DNA from: Pelagerythrobacter marinus
Lineage (GTDB): Bacteria; Pseudomonadota; Alphaproteobacteria; Sphingomonadales; Sphingomonadaceae
Assembly (NCBI RefSeq): GCF_009827515.1
Contig: NZ_WTYO01000003.1
Location: forward strand, 429,063-493,062
Length of the DNA: 64,000 bases
Direction of reading: 5' to 3'
The translations under genes and the position numbers were made by a program. The notes beneath the pieces are model-generated. The model was not told the DNA's origin and ran no database searches. It saw only the letters and a list, made by a program, of their open reading frames with translations. Below, in pieces: positions 59,039 to 64,000 of the stretch. How positions within the stretch are numbered: position 1 is the stretch's first letter; each line of letters starts with the position of its first letter.

Positions 59039-59058
59039 GGCGTTCGAATCCTTCTTTG

Positions 59059-59098
59059 CACCACCTTACACCAGTGTGGTGCATGCCACAAAGCACCA
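59059..59098 (-). promoter_or_regulatory. Candidate RHH operator
   Basis: CACCA at 59059, 59069 and 59094 and TGGTG at 59077; the middle two form an inverted repeat CACCA-gtg-TGGTG. It lies 20-60 bp upstream of the RHH start, where repressor sites are expected. Confidence 0.5.
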
Positions 59099-59170
59099 TA
59101 TACGAGTCATCCCACGATTCTTGAGGCCTGTATCGGGGACGTTACCACGCATAGAACAAAAGGGGAATAA

Positions 59171-59323
59171 GTTCAGGCCTGAACCCTTTAGATCAGGCTA
59201 CGGGTTCCTGCGTGGCTGAACCCCATGACCGAAAGAGCGTATCGTCGCCCCCTTTGGAAACCCACAATCAACCCTGCGCGGATTGTGCGCGGAAGCATTC
59301 CGCCGCTGGAAGCGGTCACCGCT
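59171..59323. other. Second hairpin array, between the defence operon and the relaxase
   Basis: The 385 bp 59039-59423 hold no gene. Stems: GTTCAGGCCTGAAC (59171-59184), GCTACG/CGTGGC (59196-59217 region) with loop GTTCCTG and tail CTGAACCCCATGACC (59216-59230), CACAATC/GATTGTG (59263-59287), GCGGAA-gca-TTCCGC (59289-59303), CCGCT-gga-AGCGG (59303-59315). Could be oriT, a single-strand promoter or a recombination site. Confidence 0.6.
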
Positions 59324-59423
59324 ATTTGGCTGGCTGCGAAAGCTTGATGAACGAGACTTCCACCGCTTTGTAGCCCATGGCCTCTAGAGTGAGGGCGGGC
59401 AAAAGAAAGGGTGTTGGCAGTTT

Positions 59424-60668
59424 TCAGCGGCTTGGCCCATCGCGAGCCCTAGGAGACTCGTCGGGCCCCTTGCTTAGGCGTGCCAAATCCTGACGTAGTT
59501 CTCTCGTGGCACGTTGCGATTTCTCAAGCAGTCTCTGACTGTTGCGAGCCATTTCTCGCTTCTGATCCATTTGCCGAAATATGAGCGCGTCGCGCTCTTT
59601 CTGATCTCGTTTGGCAGCCTCGAAGGTTTCAAGTTCGTTCTGGCGTTTCAGTTTGGTGTAGGCTCCCGTGATCCGATCGAACAGGCCACGCAACCCCGTG
59701 TTGAAGCGTTCCTGGCGGAGCGCCAGTTCCTTGGATGTGCGGATGTCCTGCCTCACTGACAGAGCCTTACGTTCCTCCGCGTGTTTGTCGGCGAGCTTCC
59801 AAAGAAGCTTTTCCTGCTGTCCAGTGAGTTGGTTGAGTTTGGCTGCCTCCCGTTGTTCAAGCCTTTGCACGCCAGGCAGGGCCCTATTGGCGAGTTGTCG
59901 CTGTGCTTCCGCGATGGAGGGAAGCTGTTCAGGATCGCCGAGCCGAGCCCCAACCTCCTTTGTTTTCACGCCGCACCACCTCGCGACCGCATAGACCTCG
60001 CCATTGATGTCGGTCGCTACAAAGCCGCGCCGATCGCCCTTGGCGAGCATGAGACCATGTTCCTGAAGGGAGTTGGCAAGCGACTTGGGATCGTCAGATT
60101 GGCGCCAGCATGACTGAAATATCGCTTTGAGCTCACGAGCATCTTCACCGATGCGTTTCGCCTGCTGCCATTCGGCGAGCGTGAAGTTTTTGGGATCACG
60201 GAAGCGTGGTTGGAGAAAGCCATCGGGCATGTCCCATCCATGCTCAAGATAGAGCTCTTTCGACAACTCCATCAGCTTGAGCTTGGGGAATGAGACAGGG
60301 ATCGCCTTCATCTCCTGGCTGTCAATGCGGCTCCAGACGACATGGCAGTGCCGACGGTTGTCCTTCTCATGGAAGACTACCGCGCGGGGCTGACCGGCCA
60401 AGCCCAACCGATCTTCAACACGTGAGATGGCTTCCAGGAAGATTTCAGTTCGAATGTTCTCGGTCGAAGGCGGATTCAGGCTGAGCGAATAGAGGTATTT
60501 CTGACATCTGGTGCCGCGCGCTGTTGCTTCGGCCTCCTTGAATGCACCCGCCAGATCGTCGCCCACGAATCCCGAGACTTCATGCACGGTGACATGCTCG
60601 TTCTCGGAACTCATCAGATGGCGAGCCAGATTCTGGCCGTTGCCGCGAACATTGCCAACAAAGATCAT
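59424..60668 (-). CDS. Relaxase/mobilisation nuclease (VirD2/MobA-like)
   Basis: About 414 residues. The metal-binding motif HEKDNRRHCHVVWSRID (the H-RRHCH histidines) lies near residues 100-116, preceded by KYLYSLSLNPP. The second half is a long Arg/Lys/Glu coiled coil. It should nick at oriT and lead the strand through the coupling protein. The catalytic tyrosine is not certain from sequence (candidates Y58, Y60). Overlaps mobC by 4 bp. Confidence 0.88.
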   Translation of the reverse strand: MIFVGNVRGNGQNLARHLMSSENEHVTVHEVSGFVGDDLAGAFKEAEATARGTRCQKYLYSLSLNPPSTENIRTEIFLEAISRVEDRLGLAGQPRAVVFHEKDNRRHCHVVWSRIDSQEMKAIPVSFPKLKLMELSKELYLEHGWDMPDGFLQPRFRDPKNFTLAEWQQAKRIGEDARELKAIFQSCWRQSDDPKSLANSLQEHGLMLAKGDRRGFVATDINGEVYAVARWCGVKTKEVGARLGDPEQLPSIAEAQRQLANRALPGVQRLEQREAAKLNQLTGQQEKLLWKLADKHAEERKALSVRQDIRTSKELALRQERFNTGLRGLFDRITGAYTKLKRQNELETFEAAKRDQKERDALIFRQMDQKREMARNSQRLLEKSQRATRELRQDLARLSKGPDESPRARDGPSR

Positions 60669-61087
60669 GGCTCAGCATCCTGCAAGCCAAGCGCCTTGAT
60701 GAGAGTCATACGGATGTATGCGATATCGTAAGCTGCCTTTTGAAGGGCAGCCTCGGTGTCCTCTTGCAGCCCAAGCGTTCCGCTATTTGCGGCCTTGGCA
60801 AGCTGATTGAGATTGTTGGACAGTTGCGAACGGCCCAAGGCTCCCAGCACGCGCCCCAGGGCTTCCTCATCCTTCACAGGCCGCTTGCCCTTGGTTCGAT
60901 GGGCGGGTGCGGAATCACCAACGCAGCGCGAACGGACATAGGCGCTTAAGGTCAGATCGCCTGCCTTACGCTCAAGTTCGGCCCGCTCTTCGTCAGTGAA
61001 GCGAACGGACACTGGCTTGGGGTATTCCTTCTTCGCAGCCTCGGTCGGGCGGTCCGCCGCATTCAAAAATGGCGCTTGAGCCGACAT
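60665..61087 (-). CDS. mobC: MobC-like relaxosome protein
   Basis: About 140 residues. KPVSVRFTDEERAELERKAG followed by LSAYVRSRCVG is the RHH-like MobC start, and NNLNQLAKAANSGT the conserved MobC helix. Binds oriT with the relaxase. ATG 61087; relaxase begins in its stop. A short inverted repeat CACTCT-gat-AGAGTG at 61145-61159 upstream could be an operator or oriT part. Confidence 0.85.
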   Translation of the reverse strand: MSAQAPFLNAADRPTEAAKKEYPKPVSVRFTDEERAELERKAGDLTLSAYVRSRCVGDSAPAHRTKGKRPVKDEEALGRVLGALGRSQLSNNLNQLAKAANSGTLGLQEDTEAALQKAAYDIAYIRMTLIKALGLQDAEP

Positions 61088-61193
61088 CCTCATGGGGTCG
61101 GCTCATCGTATCCTTTCAGGTCAGAATGTTTGAGATGGTCGTTCCACTCTGATAGAGTGTCGAATAGCGCGTTCGAAGTTTCACCTTCTAGGC

Positions 61194-61347
61194 GCGCCAA
61201 TCTCCCAAAACCGTCGAGAAACGAGCATCTTGCCGACGCTGGTGGCGAAGCGTGTAGCACATCGGTGTCGCACACCGACCATTTCCCACATGTTGCAACT
61301 GCTTGTTCCAGCGGACAGTCTTCATCAGTCGCTTGTGGCACAACTGT
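61194..61347 (+). repeat. Left 154-bp inverted repeat
   Basis: Begins GCGCCAATCTCCC and ends GGCACAACTGT; identical over its length to the reverse complement of 62715-62868. Perfect identity implies recent duplication or ongoing gene conversion. Confidence 0.9.
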
Positions 61348-62737
61348 GTATCACAAGCGGCTTCGAGGCATTTGGCGTCGAGGGGGAATCTGGCAATTTC
61401 GCGTTCGAGTCCCCGCCGACCTTGTTGCGGTCATTGGCAAGAGTCACATCAATCGCACGCTCGGGACGGCAGCATATCCCGATGCTCTTTCACGGTGCCG
61501 AACTGTCGCGTTGGAAGTAACCGACTGGTTCGAGGCTTTGCGGGCTGGCGGTTCGACATCATTCCGCCCTTCAACCGCTCTACCTTCGACCCAAGCGCCA
61601 CGACGTCCGATGTCCGACCAACACCGCATCACATTGGCCGAGGCGTGGGACCGCTATCTCACCGACCCGAGCAGCACTCGAACGCACAAGACGACGCTCG
61701 CCTATGAGACGGTCAGAAACGTGGTGGTGTCGGTGCTCGGAGCGGAAACGCTGGTGGCCGATGTCGGTCGGCAAGACTGCCGACGAGTGCTGGACACGCT
61801 GCGTCACCTGCCGCCGAACTATGGGAAGAAGTGGCCCGACATGACACCACCCGCCATCGCTGCGATGGCGGTCCGCGACGGCCTGCGGCCAATGGCCGCT
61901 GCAAACTGCAATGGATACATGACGCGCTGGGCGGGCATGATGAACTGGCTGGTGAAGGAAGAACTTGCTGACCGAAACCCCTGTGTCGGGTTGCGCGTCG
62001 CGGACCCTGTGCCCGTCCGAGACAAGCGTCGCCCGTTCTCGACAGGCCAGCTTCAGCGCATCTTCACAGGCCCACCGTTCGAGGCGCTCAGGAATCCCAC
62101 CACAACACGTTTCAATCCCCCTTGCCCATCGAGATTTTACGTGCCGCTCATCGCGTTGTTCAGCGGGTTGCGGCAGAACGAAATCTGTCAGCAGACGACT
62201 GATGACATCGCGGACATCGATGGTGTCCCGTGCTTCATCGTGAAGAGCGACCCGACGTGTGGAAAGCGCGTCAAGACTGCCTCCTCCGAGCGGGTCGTGC
62301 CCGTGCATCCAGCACTGGTTCGCGCGGGCTTGCTGGACCATCACCGCAAGAGGTGCTCGTCAGGAGGCTCGAGGATGTGGCCAGATTTGGCACTGGACAG
62401 ATTCGGCTACGCATCCGCCTATTTTTCGAAATGGTTCGCACGCTACCTCGCGCAGGCGGGCGCGAAGCTGGACCGCACAAGCTTCCACAGCTTCCGCCAT
62501 TGCTTCCGTGATTCTCTCCGCGCTGGTGGTGTCGAGCGTGAACTCGCATTCGCCCTCGGCGGATGGAGCGGGTCGCGCTCGGGAACTGTGTCGATTGGTG
62601 ACCTATATGGCAGCGGCTACCCCATCGCGGCTTTGCAGGACGCAATTTCCCGCGTGTCTTATGATGTCGATGCATTGCGGCCCTTGCTGGGGGAGTCGAG
62701 TTCCTCGACTCCCGACAGTTGTGCCACAAGCGACTGA
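61346..62737 (+). CDS. Tyrosine recombinase (DUF6538-type N-terminus)
   Basis: About 463 residues from a GTG at 61346. Start of the arm domain: RRGGIWQFRVRVPADL; core-binding region ~90-230; catalytic residues: R in FSGLRQNEI, H-x-x-R in SFHSFRHCF, GGWS, and the nucleophile tyrosine in SIGDLYG. The longer frame from 61076 would run through the inverted repeat and is unlikely. The last seven residues come from the right repeat. Probably an integrase for tRNA-Arg, given the 19-bp tRNA match at its edge. Confidence 0.85.
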   Translation: MYHKRLRGIWRRGGIWQFRVRVPADLVAVIGKSHINRTLGTAAYPDALSRCRTVALEVTDWFEALRAGGSTSFRPSTALPSTQAPRRPMSDQHRITLAEAWDRYLTDPSSTRTHKTTLAYETVRNVVVSVLGAETLVADVGRQDCRRVLDTLRHLPPNYGKKWPDMTPPAIAAMAVRDGLRPMAAANCNGYMTRWAGMMNWLVKEELADRNPCVGLRVADPVPVRDKRRPFSTGQLQRIFTGPPFEALRNPTTTRFNPPCPSRFYVPLIALFSGLRQNEICQQTTDDIADIDGVPCFIVKSDPTCGKRVKTASSERVVPVHPALVRAGLLDHHRKRCSSGGSRMWPDLALDRFGYASAYFSKWFARYLAQAGAKLDRTSFHSFRHCFRDSLRAGGVERELAFALGGWSGSRSGTVSIGDLYGSGYPIAALQDAISRVSYDVDALRPLLGESSSSTPDSCATSD

Positions 62738-62868
62738 TGAAGACTGTCCGCTGGAACAAGCAGTTGCAACATGTGGGAAATGGTCGGTGTGCGACACCGA
62801 TGTGCTACACGCTTCGCCACCAGCGTCGGCAAGATGCTCGTTTCTCGACGGTTTTGGGAGATTGGCGC
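62715..62868 (-). repeat. Right 154-bp inverted repeat
   Basis: Reverse complement of 61194-61347 without mismatch. It overlaps the last codons of the recombinase gene. Confidence 0.9.
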
Positions 62869-62879
62869 ACCCGACAGGA
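62861..62879 (-). repeat. Copy of the tRNA-Arg 3' end, opposite orientation
   Basis: Reverse strand reads TCCTGTCGGGTGCGCCAAT, identical to 31670-31688. Eight bases of it lie within the right inverted repeat; eleven outside. Attachment-site remnant of a tRNA-Arg-targeting element. Confidence 0.75.
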
Positions 62880-63085
62880 GCGGACAAGGCAGCATCACCG
62901 TTCCACAAAGCCTCGGCCAACGCTTGCCGCGCTTCGCGTGAGCGTGCTGGCAGGCTGGCGATGACGGCTGCGACCCAACGTTGGTCATCGTCATTGTGAC
63001 CATCGGTGACATCGGCAGAAGCGGTTTCGGCCATGGTAGTGATGACGATGGTATCGGCGTGGTCGGCAACGGTCGGTTCGGTCAT
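62869..63085 (-). pseudogene. 5' part of a small gene cut by the recombinase unit
   Basis: A minus-strand frame from ATG 63085 encodes about 72 acidic residues (MTEPTVADHADTIVITT... NGDAALSAPVG) up to the repeat edge; the frame then continues through repeat sequence to 62603. A minus-strand tail (LEGETSNALFDTLSEW... to stop 61090) at the other edge of the unit may be its lost 3' end. The reading is uncertain. Confidence 0.35.
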
Positions 63086-63325
63086 CCACCGAGCGTGCCA
63101 CAGTTCGTCTTTCCGTCAACGATATCGGGTCGCTGCGCGCGGATGACGGGCGACCGTGCAGATTAATAATGCGCGCGCCATGGGCGAGAGCTTATTGTCG
63201 ATTCGAAAGCCCACGCCGACGCGAGCGTGGTCACGTTCCAGAGAGTTCGTGGATTGACATTGTAAGGTTTCACCCGTGGGGCGATGATGGTGCTGGGATG
63301 GCTGTAGAGCCATTCTGAGGGGGCT
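63086..63325. other. Spacer without recognised gene
   Basis: Only short unlikely frames. I see no strong stem or repeat; the resolvase ends 240 bp from the start of the broken gene. Confidence 0.4.
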
Positions 63326-63868
63326 TCAGGCTGCCAGTGCTCGATAGACGCTGGCTCGACCGATGTTCATCTCACGGGCGATTGCAGAGGCTCCCATGCC
63401 TTGTTGGTGGAGGGTCTTTACCTCGTCGGGGTCGATGGTCGCTGGACGGCCTTTATAGCGCCCTTCGGCTTTGGCCTTCGCGATGCCTTCCATCTGTCGT
63501 TCGCGACGGATGTCGTTCTCGAACTGGGCAACCGCACCGAGGATGCTCAACATCAGCTTGCCCGTCGAGGTGTCGGTATCGACGCCACTTTGGTTGATGC
63601 AGCGGAACTCGACACCCTTGCTGGTCAGCGTTTCGATGATGCGGTGCAGGTCACCAACCGACCTTGCCAACCTGTCGAGCCTCGTGACGATGAGCGTGTC
63701 GCCTTCCCGAACGAAGTCGAGTGCATTCGCGAGTTCAATGCGGTCCTTGGCAGAACGACCCGACATCTTCTCGGCGAAGACCTTTTCGCATCCAGCTTGG
63801 GACAAAGCTTCGTTCTGGATGTCGAGCGACTGTCCCGACGAACTCACCCGTGCGTATCCGACCAGCAT
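63326..63868 (-). CDS. Small serine recombinase (resolvase/invertase)
   Basis: About 180 residues: LVGYARVSSSGQSLDIQNEAL with catalytic serine, DTLIVTRLDRLARSVGDLHRI, AVAQFENDIRRERQMEGI and a C-terminal helix-turn-helix (MGASAIAREMNIGRASVYRALAA split over two helices). A Tn3-resolvase-like protein distinct from the one at 38995. No transposase accompanies it in the window. Confidence 0.92.
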   Translation of the reverse strand: MLVGYARVSSSGQSLDIQNEALSQAGCEKVFAEKMSGRSAKDRIELANALDFVREGDTLIVTRLDRLARSVGDLHRIIETLTSKGVEFRCINQSGVDTDTSTGKLMLSILGAVAQFENDIRRERQMEGIAKAKAEGRYKGRPATIDPDEVKTLHQQGMGASAIAREMNIGRASVYRALAA

Positions 63869-64000
63869 CCGCGTCTCCTGTCTCGTATGGCTCTAGGCCA
63901 CGACATCGCAGATGTTTCGAATCTGTCAGCAAATCATTTGGGACGCCGAAACTGTCTCACACCAATGTCCCGCTCGAGCTTACCTCAATGAGATGGGTGC
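63869..64000. other. Window end, nothing recognised
   Basis: Upstream region of the resolvase. Its recombination site is expected here, but no clear repeat can be named. Confidence 0.3.

Larger units (their letters stand above)
61194..62868 (+). mobile_element. Tyrosine-recombinase unit bounded by perfect 154-bp inverted repeats
   Basis: A 1,675-bp unit with identical 154-bp ends in opposite orientation. The recombinase start codon sits at the inner edge of the left copy and its stop lies inside the right copy. No target-site duplication is seen. The right outer edge carries 19 bp of the tRNA-Arg 3' end. Confidence 0.75.

Noticed and set aside
61076..61345. Longer N-terminus for the tyrosine recombinase (from ATG 61076)
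   Set aside because: It would overlap mobC and be encoded mostly by the inverted repeat; family similarity begins after GTG 61346.
62603..63085. A 160-residue minus-strand protein
   Set aside because: More than half would be repeat and antisense recombinase sequence; only the first ~72 codons look gene-like.
63116..63313. 65-codon minus-strand frame
   Set aside because: No ribosome site and no recognisable pattern.

Overview
The window joins a GC-rich chromosomal backbone (1-31,609) to a lower-GC mobile island (31,687 to at least 64,000) at a tRNA-Arg(CCG) gene. The backbone suggests an alphaproteobacterium of the order Sphingomonadales (Erythrobacter/Sphingomonas-like). The grounds are a large NAD-type glutamate dehydrogenase, a ThiS-ThiG fusion, an N-terminally extended ribosomal protein S9, a UrcA-family protein, a PopZ/DUF2497 protein, MmcB, and a TonB receptor paired with a beta-propeller phytase. 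This assignment is inference from gene content, not a database match.

Backbone: 3' end of glutamate dehydrogenase; FAD reductase; queG; a two-gene ABC exporter; a fatty acid hydroxylase; thiSG; merC-like; ctaA-cutA-secreted protein; rplM-rpsI; TonB receptor-phytase; a Kef-type antiporter; metallophosphoesterase-lipid kinase; UrcA; a LytS/LytTR pair; class I fumarase; a PCMT-like protein-TolC; PopZ-like; an S9 peptidase-ferredoxin; mmcB; then tRNA-Arg.

Island, 31.7-38.6 kb: a large serine integrase whose reading frame runs antisense into the tRNA gene, two small genes, and a complete type II CBASS (CD-NTase, Cap2 E1/E2, Cap3 JAMM protease) with a divergent Cap15-like membrane effector. 38.6-50.8 kb: mobilisation and accessory genes, namely a resolvase, ArdA antirestriction protein, a VbhA-like antitoxin with a Fic toxin, a VirD4/TraG coupling protein, several hypotheticals and a second, self-inhibited Fic protein. 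51.2-59.0 kb: a tightly packed five-gene operon on the minus strand, RHH regulator-N6 methylase-Eco57I-like restriction/methylation enzyme-SIR2-HerA. It couples a restriction system to an NAD-depleting abortive-infection module and is my best candidate for a little-described composite system. 59.4-61.1 kb: relaxase and MobC. 61.2-62.9 kb: a tyrosine recombinase exactly bracketed by perfect 154-bp inverted repeats, with a 19-bp copy of the tRNA-Arg 3' end at one edge. 63.3-63.9 kb: another small resolvase. The right end of the island is not in the window.

Several plus-strand island genes (38,582; ardA at 42,041; 49,119) follow long ORF-free leaders packed with stem-loops. Related hairpin repeats also flank the five-gene defence operon. 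With relaxase, MobC, coupling protein and ArdA present but no VirB-type secretion genes, the island looks like an integrative mobilisable element carrying at least two defence systems. The hairpin leaders may be single-strand promoters active during conjugative entry.
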